64,000 nucleotides of DNA, taken from Dyella_A ginsengisoli. Lineage in GTDB: Bacteria > Pseudomonadota > Gammaproteobacteria > Xanthomonadales > Rhodanobacteraceae. The position numbers and the translations under genes were made by a program. The DNA is taken from assembly GCF_044904665.1 (NCBI RefSeq), contig NZ_JADIKM010000001.1, positions 310,001 to 374,000 on the forward strand, given 5' to 3'. Of this stretch, positions 44,041 to 53,296 are shown in pieces. The notes below the pieces were generated by a model. The model worked only from the letters and a program-made list of their open reading frames with translations, searched no databases and had not been told where the DNA came from. How positions within the stretch are numbered: position 1 is the first letter of the stretch; each line of letters opens with the position of its first letter.

Positions 44041-44286
44041 ATGACCGAGTCGTCGAAATACTGGTTCCCCGCCAAGCGCTACGGGTGGGGCTGGGGCCTT
44101 CCCGGCACCTGGCAGGGATGGCTGGTGCTCGCCGTTTACGCCACGGCGCTGGTGGCATGGGGCGCGGCGTTTCCGCCGGCTGCCGGTCATGGCGCATTCC
44201 TCGTCGGTGCGGGTGTGGCGACGATCGCTCTGCTGCTGATCTGCTGGCTCAAGGGCGAGCCGCCCAGGTGGCGGCGGGGGCGATAG
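44041..44286 (+). CDS. Small two-helix membrane protein, unknown function
   Basis: An 81-residue protein with an aromatic N-terminal part (YWFPAKRYGWGWGLP), two hydrophobic segments (about 26-44 and 52-69) and a basic end. AGGAG six bases before the ATG supports the call. It lies 71 bases after the metallopeptidase. I recognise no family. Confidence 0.7.
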   Translation: MTESSKYWFPAKRYGWGWGLPGTWQGWLVLAVYATALVAWGAAFPPAAGHGAFLVGAGVATIALLLICWLKGEPPRWRRGR

Positions 44287-44326
44287 TCCGTCGCTGCAGC
44301 GGCAAACGGTGCGCCGCGCGCCTTGG

Positions 44327-44980
44327 TCAGCGCTTGCCGGCGGCGGCTTGCCCGGGTCGACGCACCGTCCGCAGCTTGCCGCTGCTGCCGCCGCCGCAGA
44401 AGAACGTCCCGGCGCCATCGGAGTCCAGTCCCGACACCACGATGCCCGGCGGCATCTCCACGCTTTCCAGCACCTCGCCGCTGTCGGCATCGATGTGCCG
44501 CAGCTCGCTCTGCTCGCCTTCCCAGGTACCGTGCCAAAGCTCGCCGTCGACCCAGGTGACGCCGGTGACGAAGCGGTTCGATTCGATGGTGCGCAGCACC
44601 GCCCCGGTCTGCGGATCGACCTGGTAGATCCTGCGCTCGCGGTAGTGTCCGACCCACAGCGTGCCCTCGGCCCAGGCCAGGCCGGAGTCGCCGCCGCCGC
44701 CGGGTGCGGGGATGGTCGCCAGCACGCGGCCGGTCTGCGGATCGATGCGGTGGATACGATCCTCGGCGATCTGGAACAGGTGCTCACCGTCGAACGCGGT
44801 GCCCGCGTGCGCGGGCAGGTCGATCGAACCCAGCGCCTCGCCGCTGGCCGGATCGATGGCGCGCAGGCGGTCGCCGGTGGCCATCCACACCTGCCGGCCG
44901 TCGTAGGTGACTCCGCCCACGCTGTCGACGCCGGGGAAGGGACCGTGCTCGCGCACGATGTCGGCGGCTGATCGTTTCAT
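44327..44980 (-). CDS. Beta-propeller (SMP-30/glutamine cyclotransferase-like) protein
   Basis: About 217 residues made of repeated blade-like units (IDPASGEALGSI, IDPQTGRVLATI, VDPQTGAVLRTI, IDADSGEVLESV). This resembles glutamine cyclotransferase-like or PQQ-like propellers, with no signal peptide. AGGA upstream supports ATG 44980; ATG 45010, immediately after the stop of the upstream regulator, is an alternative. It lies in an operon with that regulator. Function unknown. Confidence 0.75.
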   Translation of the reverse strand: MKRSAADIVREHGPFPGVDSVGGVTYDGRQVWMATGDRLRAIDPASGEALGSIDLPAHAGTAFDGEHLFQIAEDRIHRIDPQTGRVLATIPAPGGGGDSGLAWAEGTLWVGHYRERRIYQVDPQTGAVLRTIESNRFVTGVTWVDGELWHGTWEGEQSELRHIDADSGEVLESVEMPPGIVVSGLDSDGAGTFFCGGGSSGKLRTVRRPGQAAAGKR

Positions 44981-45011
44981 GGCTCGGTCCTGGGCACGCG
45001 GTGCGGACATG

Positions 45012-46232
45012 CTAGTCGCCGGGCAGCGGCGCGGGGAGTAACAGAACGGTCGCGAATCCCGGCATCGGCGGCGTCATCCAGCGCCGCGCGCGGCCGCGGC
45101 CGAACGACTGGATCTTGCCCGCGGTGGCCAGCGCGTCGAGCGCGCGCTGCACCGTGCGCTGGCTCTCGCCCAGCGCCAGCGCCAGCGCCGAGCTCGACCA
45201 CGACTCGCCGTCGGCGAGCAGGGCGAGCACCGCGGCATGCTTTTCCTCGACCGGTCGCGTCAGCACCACGGCCGTCCGGCCGGCGTGCGGCACCAGCGCA
45301 AAGCCGTGCCGGGTGGCGCGTACCTCGGCCAGCGAACCCAGCGCCGCGCGCAGCCGTCCGATCTCGACGCGCAGGCGCGCGCGATGCGATTCGTCGATCG
45401 CCCTGGCACGGAACGCGCGGGCGATGAGGATGTTCCGCGGCACGTCGGCCGGCCACGCCTCGCCCAGCAGGCGCGCCAACGCGAACAGCACCGGCCGGCT
45501 CGCCAGCGGCACCACGGTGCCGCGCGCGCGCACTGCATATCGGCAGGCGTCCACCACCAGTGCATCCGAGGCCAGCAAGGCCTCTACCTCGTCCAACCGC
45601 AGCAGCCGCTCTTCGCCCGTGGCCAGCAGCCGCGCCGCGGGTGCGCGCAACACGAACGCGGCGTGCTCGACCTCGGCAATCAGCGAGGGGATGCCCGCGC
45701 GCCGCGCGGCGAGTTCGGCATGGGCGAGCGCATCGCGCGCCGCCGCCGTATGCAGGCGCCGCATCGCGATGCCCGCAAGCACCAGCGCATGGGCGGCCAG
45801 CAGCGCGGGTGGCAGCGGTGCGGGATCGAATGCGCCAAGCAGGCGCTCGGCCTCGTCGAGTCGGCCGATCAGCAGCAGGCGGCGGATCGCCAGATAGTGC
45901 GCGTGCGCCGCGTTCACGCGGTCGCCGTGGGCCTCCAGCGTGGCGCGCGCCGCATCGAGCGTCTTCGCCGGCCAGCCCAGTTCGCGCGAGGCGAGGGCGA
46001 CTTCGGCCTCGGCGACCACGCAGCGTGCGCGCGCCACCGCTTCGTTCGCGCCGAACGCGCGCGTCGCCCGGCGCAGCAGCGCCTTCGATCGCACGAAATC
46101 ACCGAGCTGCGCCATCGCGATGCCGCGCAGGGCGAGGGCCGCTGCGTCCTCGCGCAGCGCGACGCGCTTCAGCGCGCCGAGCGGATCGCCGGCGGCAAGC
46201 GCGCGCGCCGCGGCGGTGATCAGTGAATCCAT
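45012..46232 (-). CDS. TPR-type regulator with C-terminal DNA-binding winged helix
   Basis: A 406-residue protein. Alanine-rich helical repeats of TPR type cover about residues 1-200; an OmpR-like region containing ARLRVEIGRLRAALGSLAEV is near 290, and a C-terminal helix-turn-helix, SALALALGESQRTVQRALDAL, is near 348-368. The order (helical repeats first, DNA binding last) is reversed compared with common BTAD/SARP regulators. It is divergent from the GST-DUF899-DUF2182 gene group across a 136-base gap and likely regulates it; the signal is unknown. Confidence 0.75.
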   Translation of the reverse strand: MDSLITAAARALAAGDPLGALKRVALREDAAALALRGIAMAQLGDFVRSKALLRRATRAFGANEAVARARCVVAEAEVALASRELGWPAKTLDAARATLEAHGDRVNAAHAHYLAIRRLLLIGRLDEAERLLGAFDPAPLPPALLAAHALVLAGIAMRRLHTAAARDALAHAELAARRAGIPSLIAEVEHAAFVLRAPAARLLATGEERLLRLDEVEALLASDALVVDACRYAVRARGTVVPLASRPVLFALARLLGEAWPADVPRNILIARAFRARAIDESHRARLRVEIGRLRAALGSLAEVRATRHGFALVPHAGRTAVVLTRPVEEKHAAVLALLADGESWSSSALALALGESQRTVQRALDALATAGKIQSFGRGRARRWMTPPMPGFATVLLLPAPLPGD

Positions 46233-46368
46233 CGCAGCCGGCCCGTTTCCAATCGCGCCACCGTTGTCACTCCCTCCGCCTGATCGGCCCGACCTAGCCT
46301 ATCCCACGCTCACCGCATGCGGCCGCCGGCCGGCAGCGGACCGATGCATTTCATCTGGAGGATGTGCC

Positions 46369-47028
46369 ATGAACAAGATCGTCGTGTGGGGATTTCGCTG
46401 GGCGCCGCCGTTCGCCCAAGGGCTGGTGCGCGACCTGCGCGTGCGCTGGGCGCTGGAGGAGGCCGGCCTCGCCTATGACGTGCAGCTGATCGATTTCGAC
46501 GAGCGTCACGCCGGTGCCTACCGCCAGCGGCAGCCGTTCGGCATGGTGCCGGCGTTCGAGGCGGACGGCCGTGGCCTGTTCGAATCCGGTGCCGTCGTGC
46601 ATCGCATCGCCGCGGAATCGCCGCTGCTGATGCCCGTCGACGAGCCGGCGCGTGCCGAGGTGGTGAGTTGGATGTTCGCCGCCTTGAACACGGTCGAGCC
46701 GCCGATCCAGAGCCTGCTGGAAATGGACCTGCTGCACGCCGACGAACCGTGGGTGGCGCTGCGTCGCCCCGCCGTGGTCGAGGCGGTGAACGCGCGGCTG
46801 GCGGTACTTGCGGGCCACCTCGGCACGCGCGACTGCCTGCTCGACCGCTTCACCGCGGCGGACCTCCTGATGGCGACGGTGCTGCGCTTCCTGCGGCACA
46901 CCGACCTGGTCGACGGGTGCCCGACGCTGGCCGCCTACGTGGAGCGCTGCGAGGCGCGTCCGGCCTTCCAGCGGGCGCTGGCGGCGCAGCTGGCGGACTA
47001 CGCCCGGCACGCTCCGCTCGCCGCCTGA
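46369..47028 (+). CDS. Glutathione S-transferase family protein
   Basis: A 219-residue GST-like protein with a thioredoxin-fold N-terminal domain (PFGMVPAFEADGRGLFESGA spans the glutathione-binding cis-Pro and ESGA) and an all-helical C-terminal domain (FTAADLLMATVLRFL). The usual catalytic Ser/Tyr/Cys near residue 10 is not clear (WGFRWAPPF). GGAGG upstream supports the start. It is first in a plus-strand group with DUF899 and DUF2182 genes. Confidence 0.85.
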   Translation: MNKIVVWGFRWAPPFAQGLVRDLRVRWALEEAGLAYDVQLIDFDERHAGAYRQRQPFGMVPAFEADGRGLFESGAVVHRIAAESPLLMPVDEPARAEVVSWMFAALNTVEPPIQSLLEMDLLHADEPWVALRRPAVVEAVNARLAVLAGHLGTRDCLLDRFTAADLLMATVLRFLRHTDLVDGCPTLAAYVERCEARPAFQRALAAQLADYARHAPLAA

Positions 47029-47078
47029 TGCGCGCGCGCACTCGCCCGCCATCCCCCCGCAGACTTCAGGAGCAACCC

Positions 47079-47843
47079 ATGACAAACCACGCCGTAGGCA
47101 CCCGCGAACAATGGCTGAAGCAGCGCGTGGCGCTGCTCGCCGCAGAGAAGGAACACACCCGGCGCAGCGACGACCTGGCGCGCCAGCGGCAGGAGCTGCC
47201 GTGGGTGCGCGTCGACAAGGCGTACCGGTTCGATACCGACGACGGCGAGGCCACGCTGGAACAGCTGTTCCGCGGACGCTCGCAGTTGCTCGTCTACCAC
47301 TTCATGTTCGGGCCGGACTATCGGGCGGGATGCCCATCCTGCTCGGCCATCGCCGATGGCTTCGATGGCTTCGCGGTTCACCTGGCGAACCACGACGTGA
47401 TGCTGACGGCGGTGTCGCGTGCGCCGCTGGTGAAACTGCAGGCGTACAAGCGGCGGCTGGGTTGGACCTTCCCCTGGGCCTCCTCGCAGGACAGCGATTT
47501 CAACCTCGACTTCAGCAGCTCGATCACCGAGCAGCAGCAGCGCGAGGGCGAAGTCGAATACAACTACCGGCGCGGCGGGCATCCGATCGCGGCGACACGG
47601 TTTCCCGAGCCGGTGGTGCAGTTCGCCGCGTCCTGCGGCACCGACGCACCCACCTACGTGCGCGAGCGGCCGGGCATGAGCGCTTTCGTGCGCGAGGGCG
47701 ACGCGGTCTATCACACCTACTCCACCTACGCGCGCGGACTGGACGGCCTGTGGGGCATGTACCAATGGCTCGACCGGGCGCCGAAGGGACGCAACGAGAC
47801 GGGCATCTGGTGGCGGCGGAACGACGAGTATGGCGAGCGTTGA
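47079..47843 (+). CDS. DUF899 thioredoxin-like protein
   Basis: A 254-residue DUF899 protein: RSDDLARQRQELPWVRVDK, then YHFMFGPDYRAGCPSCSAIADG with a CPSC pair in the position of a thioredoxin CxxC. The ending NETGIWWRRNDEYG is typical. A redox role is likely from the fold but unproven. AGGAG upstream fixes the ATG at 47079. It overlaps the DUF2182 gene by 14 bases. Confidence 0.88.
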   Translation: MTNHAVGTREQWLKQRVALLAAEKEHTRRSDDLARQRQELPWVRVDKAYRFDTDDGEATLEQLFRGRSQLLVYHFMFGPDYRAGCPSCSAIADGFDGFAVHLANHDVMLTAVSRAPLVKLQAYKRRLGWTFPWASSQDSDFNLDFSSSITEQQQREGEVEYNYRRGGHPIAATRFPEPVVQFAASCGTDAPTYVRERPGMSAFVREGDAVYHTYSTYARGLDGLWGMYQWLDRAPKGRNETGIWWRRNDEYGER

Positions 47844-48672
47844 GCCGGCGCGCGGACGACGCGGCGCGGGCATCCATGCGACTGCGGAAGCTGCCGCCCG
47901 CGGCGCGTTCGGCCTCGTCTGCGTGCTGCTGTTCGTCGCCAGCGCGGCGGTCACGGTCGGGCTCGGTGCATCGATGTCGACGATGGGCGCCATGCCGATG
48001 CGCGGTGGCTGGACGATGTCGATGGCATGGCTGCCGATGTGCGGACAGGCCTGGCCCGGCCCGGCGGCATCGTTCGTCGCCATGTGGAGCGCGATGACGG
48101 TGGCGATGATGCTGCCGTCGGTGGCGCCGACGTTGTGGCGCTACCGCTGCGCGATCGGCCGGTCCGGCGCACGGCATCCCGCGCGGCTGACGGTGCTCGT
48201 GGGCGCAGGCTATTTCCTGGTGTGGCTCGGGGTCGGCATCGCCGCGTGTGCGGCGAGCGTCACGCTGGCGGCGTTGGCGATGCCGTGGCCGACGCTGGCG
48301 CGTGCGGTCCCCGTCGCGATCGGCGGGGCGGTGCTGCTTGCCGGCGTGTTCCAGCTCACCGCGTGGAAGGCGCGTCGACTGGCCTGCTGCCGGGAGGCAC
48401 CCCGCGCCGGCCACGCGCCGGTGCTGCGCGCCGAAGACGCATGGCGCCACGGGCTGCGCCTGGGCGCGCACTGCGTTGCGAGCTGCGCCGGCCTGACCGC
48501 GGTCATGCTGGTGCTGGGCATCATGGATCTGCGGGTGATGGCCGCCGTGTCGGTCGCCATCACCGCCGAACGGTGCGCGCCTGCCGGAGCGCGCGTCGCG
48601 AGGGCGAGCGGCTGTGTCGCGCTGGGCCTCGGATCATGGTTGCTCGCGAGCGCGGTCATCGGAGCCGCATGA
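47830..48672 (+). CDS. DUF2182 integral membrane protein
   Basis: A 280-residue protein with about six membrane helices, a methionine-rich stretch (SMSTMGAMPMRGGWTMSMAW) and the DUF2182 motif WSAMTVAMMLPSVAPTLWRY. The later motif CVASCAGLTAVMLVLG replaces the common SCC motif with SCAG. The family is described as predicted metal-binding membrane proteins and often sits with DUF1326 genes, not seen here. It overlaps the DUF899 gene. Confidence 0.85.
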   Translation: MASVEPARGRRGAGIHATAEAAARGAFGLVCVLLFVASAAVTVGLGASMSTMGAMPMRGGWTMSMAWLPMCGQAWPGPAASFVAMWSAMTVAMMLPSVAPTLWRYRCAIGRSGARHPARLTVLVGAGYFLVWLGVGIAACAASVTLAALAMPWPTLARAVPVAIGGAVLLAGVFQLTAWKARRLACCREAPRAGHAPVLRAEDAWRHGLRLGAHCVASCAGLTAVMLVLGIMDLRVMAAVSVAITAERCAPAGARVARASGCVALGLGSWLLASAVIGAA

Positions 48673-48793
48673 GCCCGCTGCTCGCTGCATGACTCACCGC
48701 TCCGATGCATGACAGCTGCAACTTGCTGCCCACGGCCCGGCCGATGCACGCTTCGACCCACGCGGAAAGCCGCCTCCTTTCACCGGATCGCCC

Positions 48794-49372
48794 ATGCAGC
48801 TACCCATCGCCAAGCTCATCGAGGCCGGCTGGTTCGCCGTCATCGCGTACTGGGCGATCCAGGCGCGGGCGGTGAAGTCGACCGCGCGCAGCGAACCGTT
48901 CTTCGACCGCTTCCTCAAATACTGGCTGCCGCTGATGGTGGGCACCGTGCTGGTGCTGCCGTGGCGCGGTGGCGAGGACACGCTGCTGCGCGCACGCTTC
49001 GTACCATCCAACCAGTGGCTGCCCCTGCTCGGCGTGCTGCTGCTGTGGGCCGGCGTGGCGTTCGCGATCTGGGCGCGGGCCACGCTGGGGCGCAACTGGA
49101 GCGCGGTGGTGCAGGTGAAGCGCGATCACGAGCTCATCGAGCGCGGCCCGTACCGCTGGGTGCGCCATCCGATCTACACCGGCCTGCTGATGGCTTATCT
49201 CGGCACCACGTTCGCGCTGGGCGAATGGCGCGGCCTGCTCGGCACCGCCATCGTCGGCGTGTCGTTCTGGTTCAAGCTGAAGCTGGAAGAGCGCTGGATG
49301 CGCGAGCAGTTCGGCGCGCGCTATGAGGACTACATGCGGCGGGTGAAGGCGCTGCTGCCGCGGGTGTTGTAG
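48794..49372 (+). CDS. Isoprenylcysteine carboxyl methyltransferase (ICMT) family protein
   Basis: A 192-residue membrane protein with four or five helices and the ICMT/NnrU-like cofactor motif ERGPYRWVRHPIYTGLL near 116-132, then LEERWMREQFGARYEDY. It is expected to be a membrane methyltransferase; bacterial substrates are largely unknown. It lies 121 bases after the DUF2182 gene. Confidence 0.87.
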   Translation: MQLPIAKLIEAGWFAVIAYWAIQARAVKSTARSEPFFDRFLKYWLPLMVGTVLVLPWRGGEDTLLRARFVPSNQWLPLLGVLLLWAGVAFAIWARATLGRNWSAVVQVKRDHELIERGPYRWVRHPIYTGLLMAYLGTTFALGEWRGLLGTAIVGVSFWFKLKLEERWMREQFGARYEDYMRRVKALLPRVL

Positions 49373-49414
49373 AGAATGCCGGCTCGTGCACCGGATGCGC
49401 CTGCGAGGCCACGC

Positions 49415-49482
49415 TGTTGCAGGAGCGCACCGTGCGCGCGACGGCTTGGGGCACAAGCGCTCCTCTCTACGGCGTGCTCCGT
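49415..49482. repeat. REP-like sequence between convergent genes
   Basis: GCAGGAGCGCACCGTGCGCGCGAC at 49419-49442 folds as a short hairpin and resembles the GTAGGAGCGC REP type. A partial inverted partner GCGCTCCTCTCTAC follows near 49459-49472. It separates the convergent methyltransferase and hydrolase genes. Confidence 0.5.
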
Positions 49483-49493
49483 CTTTGGGGCAC

Positions 49494-50492
49494 TCAGTGC
49501 GACAGCTCGAACGCGGTCAGCACCTGCACGGTCTGCTCGGGCTTTTCCAGCATCGGCATGTGGTTGCAGCCGCTGAGCGTGGTGGTGCTGATCGCCGCGG
49601 CGTTGACCAGGCCATTGCGCAGGCTGTCGAGCGCGGAGATGTCGATGATCTTGTCGTCGCGGCACCACAGGCCCATCACCGGCATGGTGAGCTTGTCCAG
49701 GCGCTGCTGCACGGAAAGATACTGCGAGGGCTGGCGCAGTTCATTGAACGTCTTGTCGAGGAAGCTGCGGTCGTGCTGGTTGCGCTGGATCAGCACGTCG
49801 ACGAAGCGGCCGGGCAGGTCCGGCACGGTCTTGAACGCGAGCGACTCGGCTCTCTGGAAGCCGGCGCGGTCGTCGTAGGTGAAGGGGTTGGTGCCGGCGA
49901 GCGAGCGGCGGTCGAAGTCGTTCTCCTTCGAGGTCAGGCCGAAGGAGTCCACCAGTACCAGTCGGTTGACCACTTGCGGATGTTCCGCCGCATAGACGCC
50001 GGCGATGGCGCCGCCCATCGAGTGGCCCACCACGGTGACGCTGCGCAGGCCCAGCGCCTGCATGAACTCGTCCAGGCGTGCGGCCTGCGCGCCGATGTCG
50101 TAGTTGGCGCCGTCGTTGCGCGAGGAGTCGCCCCAGCCGGGGAGATCCGGAATGATCAGATGGAAGTGCGGCGTGAGTTCTTTCGCCACCTCCAGCCACA
50201 CCTCCTTGCTGGAGTCGTAGCCGTGCAGCAGCACGAGGGTGGGACCTTCGCCGCCCTCGTAGTACGACCAGCGCGTGTCGCCGGCCTGCACGGTCTTCGT
50301 GTCGAGATGTGCGGCCATCGCCTGGCGCGCGACGTCCGCGCGCAACAGCCACTGCGGCGCGAACAGGTAGCTGCCGCCCAGCGCGAGCGCGAGGATCACG
50401 ATGACGCCAAGCAGGAACTTCAGCCGTCGTAGCAGCAGGCGCTGCCACAGCGGGCGGGAGGTGGCGGAGGGGATGGCGGGCGTGGAGGACAT
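49494..50492 (-). CDS. Alpha/beta hydrolase with N-terminal membrane anchor
   Basis: A 332-residue alpha/beta hydrolase. One membrane segment (about 29-49) precedes LLHGYDSSKEVW (oxyanion region), the nucleophile Ser in VVGHSMGGAIAGVY, an acid in WCRDDKIID and the catalytic His in SGCNHMPMLEKPEQT. It is probably an esterase or lipase tethered to the inner membrane; substrate unknown. It is 140 bases downstream of the aminopeptidase gene on the same strand. Confidence 0.9.
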   Translation of the reverse strand: MSSTPAIPSATSRPLWQRLLLRRLKFLLGVIVILALALGGSYLFAPQWLLRADVARQAMAAHLDTKTVQAGDTRWSYYEGGEGPTLVLLHGYDSSKEVWLEVAKELTPHFHLIIPDLPGWGDSSRNDGANYDIGAQAARLDEFMQALGLRSVTVVGHSMGGAIAGVYAAEHPQVVNRLVLVDSFGLTSKENDFDRRSLAGTNPFTYDDRAGFQRAESLAFKTVPDLPGRFVDVLIQRNQHDRSFLDKTFNELRQPSQYLSVQQRLDKLTMPVMGLWCRDDKIIDISALDSLRNGLVNAAAISTTTLSGCNHMPMLEKPEQTVQVLTAFELSH

Positions 50493-50632
50493 GGCCAGGG
50501 CCTGTGCGGAGAGGTGGGATTGGGCGGGAAGCGTACGGCGCGGATGTGTCAGCGCAGCGGATCGAGGGCAGCGCGCCGCATACCGGTGCGAGGAGGTGGG
50601 GGCACACGCGGCGCTCCCCAACCTCCGCGCGC

Positions 50633-52492
50633 TTACTTCGCCGGCTTGGCCTTCGCCTTGGCGAAAATGCCTTCGATCACCTGCTGGGTCAGCGGGTGGT
50701 AGCCGTCCTTCGTCTTGGCGTAGGACGCCTCGGCGTAGGCCAGGCCTTCGGGCGAGGCAGCGAAGGCGCGGTACACCGGCGTGGTGAGGTAGATGCGCCC
50801 GATGCGGGTCATGTGCTCGCGCGCGGCGGGCCACACGTCCTTGTCGCCCGCGGCGATGGCGTGGATGTACCAGCGCATGCCGATTTCGGCGTTCGGCGTG
50901 TCGGTGAGATGCCAGGCGGCATCCAGCGCCTTCATCGCATCCAGCTTGGGCGCGTCGGGCAGGCGGTCGAGGAAGTACATCCACTCCTGCGTGTTCCAGC
51001 CCTTGGCGTCGAGCTGGTCGGCGCTCAGCGTGCCGGCGGTGAAGGCCTTCACTTTCGCATCGATCATGTCGAAGCGCGCCGAGGTCGGCAGCGGCGCGCC
51101 CTTGGGGATGCCGGTGCCGTAGACCCACTGCTTCACTTCATCCCACGACATCTTGCCGGGGTACTTGTCGATCAGGTTGGCCTTGAGGAAGGCCAGCATC
51201 TGCTCGGTGGTGATGCTCTGGAAGGCGAAGTGGTCGAAGTAGCTTTTCAGGTACGGGTCGAACGCGGCACGGCCGTAGCGCTGCTCCAGCGTGCGCAGGA
51301 ACCACGAGCCCTTGTCGTAGGCCACGCTGGACAGCGCGTCGTCGGCATCCACGTCGCCCGGCAGCGGCGCCAGCTTCTGGCTGTTCGCCGGCATCGTGCC
51401 GATGCTCTTCTCCAGTGCGCGGGCGGACAGCAGCGCCTCCTCGTCGGCCAGCGCCTTGCCGTATACCGCCTCGGTGATGCGGCCCTGCACGTAGGTGGTG
51501 AAGCCCTCGTTGAGCCAGCCGTCGCGCCAAGTGGCGTTGGTCACCAAGTTGCCCGACCAGCTGTGCGCCAGCTCGTGCGAGATCACCGAGGCCAGGCTCT
51601 TGTCGCCGACCACGATGGTTGGCGTGGCGAAGGTCATGTTGGGGTTTTCCATACCGCCGAACGGGAACGATGGCGGCAGCACGATCAGGTCGTAGCGGCC
51701 CCAGCGATACGGGCCGTACAGCTGCTCGGCAGTGGCGATCATCCTCTCGGTATCGTCGAACTCGCGCGCCGCCTTGTGCACCATCGACGGCTCGGCGTAG
51801 ACCGCACTGCGCGGGCCGGTGGCCTCGGCGTCGATGTCGCCGGCGGCGATCGCCAGCAGGTAGGACGGGATCGGGTGCGGCTGGTCGAACGAGAAGTCGC
51901 CGTTCAGCGGATGCCTGGCGTCGTTGAGTGCGCTCATGATCACGCGCACGTTCTTCGGCGCGCTGACGTGGGCGGCGTAGGTGATGCGGATGGCGGGCGA
52001 ATCCTGCAGCGGCACCCACGAGCGGGCGTGGATGGATTCGCTCTGCGAGAACATGAAGGGCGAGGTCTTGTCCGCCGTCTGCGCGCGGCTCAACCACTGC
52101 AGGCCCGAGGCCTCCGGCGAGGTGGTGTAGACGATGCGCACCTTGGCCGGATGCTTCGGCGTGGTGATGGTGAGTTTGCTGCCGAGCTGCTTGTCGCGCG
52201 GCGCCAGCGCGTACTTCAACGCGTTGGCGCGTCCCTTGGCGTCGATGCCCTCGACGCTGGCGATGGCCAGGTCGCGCGTGTCGAGCACCAGCGAGGAGGC
52301 CTTGGGATTGACCCACTGCAGGCTCAGCGTGGCCTTCCCGTGCAGCGCCTTGTGCGGAAAGTCCAGCTTCAGGTCGAGGTCGAGGTGGGTGACCTTGACC
52401 TGGTCGGGCTGCGCGTAGGAATAGGGGTCGGCGGCATGGGCCGCCAGCGGCAGCAGCAGTGTGCTCGCGGCGAGCGTGGGCAACAGGCGCAT
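50633..52492 (-). CDS. Secreted M1-family metalloaminopeptidase
   Basis: A 619-residue protein with a signal peptide (cleavage after AHA, residue 20). It has the exopeptidase motif GGMEN (279-283) and the zinc site HELAH (306-310) with the third ligand Glu329 in WLNEG, and a helical C-terminal domain typical of the leukotriene A4 hydrolase group. It removes N-terminal amino acids from peptides in the periplasm or outside the cell. CGGAG upstream supports the ATG at 52492. Confidence 0.95.
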   Translation of the reverse strand: MRLLPTLAASTLLLPLAAHAADPYSYAQPDQVKVTHLDLDLKLDFPHKALHGKATLSLQWVNPKASSLVLDTRDLAIASVEGIDAKGRANALKYALAPRDKQLGSKLTITTPKHPAKVRIVYTTSPEASGLQWLSRAQTADKTSPFMFSQSESIHARSWVPLQDSPAIRITYAAHVSAPKNVRVIMSALNDARHPLNGDFSFDQPHPIPSYLLAIAAGDIDAEATGPRSAVYAEPSMVHKAAREFDDTERMIATAEQLYGPYRWGRYDLIVLPPSFPFGGMENPNMTFATPTIVVGDKSLASVISHELAHSWSGNLVTNATWRDGWLNEGFTTYVQGRITEAVYGKALADEEALLSARALEKSIGTMPANSQKLAPLPGDVDADDALSSVAYDKGSWFLRTLEQRYGRAAFDPYLKSYFDHFAFQSITTEQMLAFLKANLIDKYPGKMSWDEVKQWVYGTGIPKGAPLPTSARFDMIDAKVKAFTAGTLSADQLDAKGWNTQEWMYFLDRLPDAPKLDAMKALDAAWHLTDTPNAEIGMRWYIHAIAAGDKDVWPAAREHMTRIGRIYLTTPVYRAFAASPEGLAYAEASYAKTKDGYHPLTQQVIEGIFAKAKAKPAK

Positions 52493-52582
52493 CGGGCAAC
52501 TCCGGGGAAAGCTCAAACGCCGAGTATGCCATTCGCCTCCGCGCCGGGGCCTGTGCGGAAAGGCCCGGCGGCGGTCACCGCG

Positions 52583-53224
52583 TCAGGGCAGATCGCGGGA
52601 GGAGAGCGGATCGATGCTGTACGGATGGCTCTCGGCCAGATGCCCCGCTTGCGCCTGCACGCGCGCGATCCAGGCGCGCAGTTGCGGATAGTCGTCGAGC
52701 GGAAAGCCGGCCTCGCCGGCCCGGCTGCCGTAGGCGAACACGGCAATGTCGGCGATGGTGTAGCGCTCGCCGGCAAGGAACGACCGCTCGGCCAGTTCGC
52801 GTTCGAGGATCGCCAGCGTGCGCTGCGCCGCCGCGCGCTTGGCCTCGACCAGCGCCGGCGCGCGTCGCGCCAGCTTGCCGGTGAGCGTCCAGTGGCGCAG
52901 GGCGCCGATCACCGACTCCACCCGCTCCTGCTCGAAGCTCAGCCACTGCCACACCTTGGCGCGGCCGAAAGCGTCCTCGGGCAGGTAGGGCGTGCTCTCG
53001 GCCAGGTACATCAGGATCGCGTTGGACTCGGCCAGCGTGCGCCCATCCTCCAGCTGGATCGCCGGTACGGTGCCGGTGGGGCTGATGCGCAGGTACTCCG
53101 GATGCTGGCCTTCGCCCTCGAAGATGCTCACCTCCAGCGTGCGGTGAGGGCGCTGCAGGTGCTGCAGCAGCTGGCGGACTTTCCAGGCGTTCTGCGAGGG
53201 CAGGTAGTCGAACAGGGTCAGCAT
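52583..53224 (-). CDS. Glutathione S-transferase family protein
   Basis: A 213-residue GST with a thioredoxin-like N-terminal domain (SQNAWKVRQLL at the active-site helix, GTVPAIQLEDGRTLAESNAI for glutathione binding) and a helical C-terminal domain (YTIADIAVFAYG). It may conjugate or reduce electrophiles. It lies between the M1 peptidase and a LysR gene on the same strand, with 90- and 72-base gaps. Confidence 0.92.
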   Translation of the reverse strand: MLTLFDYLPSQNAWKVRQLLQHLQRPHRTLEVSIFEGEGQHPEYLRISPTGTVPAIQLEDGRTLAESNAILMYLAESTPYLPEDAFGRAKVWQWLSFEQERVESVIGALRHWTLTGKLARRAPALVEAKRAAAQRTLAILERELAERSFLAGERYTIADIAVFAYGSRAGEAGFPLDDYPQLRAWIARVQAQAGHLAESHPYSIDPLSSRDLP

Positions 53225-53296
53225 CGTTGCACTCCAGGTGGGGAGTGTGCAGTCTCGCGACGGCAGGGGATGGCCGCCATCCGAATCTTGCGCGGG

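Noticed and set aside
46571..46585. TTCGAATCC resembling a tRNA T-loop
   Set aside because: It lies inside the GST coding frame and no acceptor, D or anticodon stems can be drawn around it.
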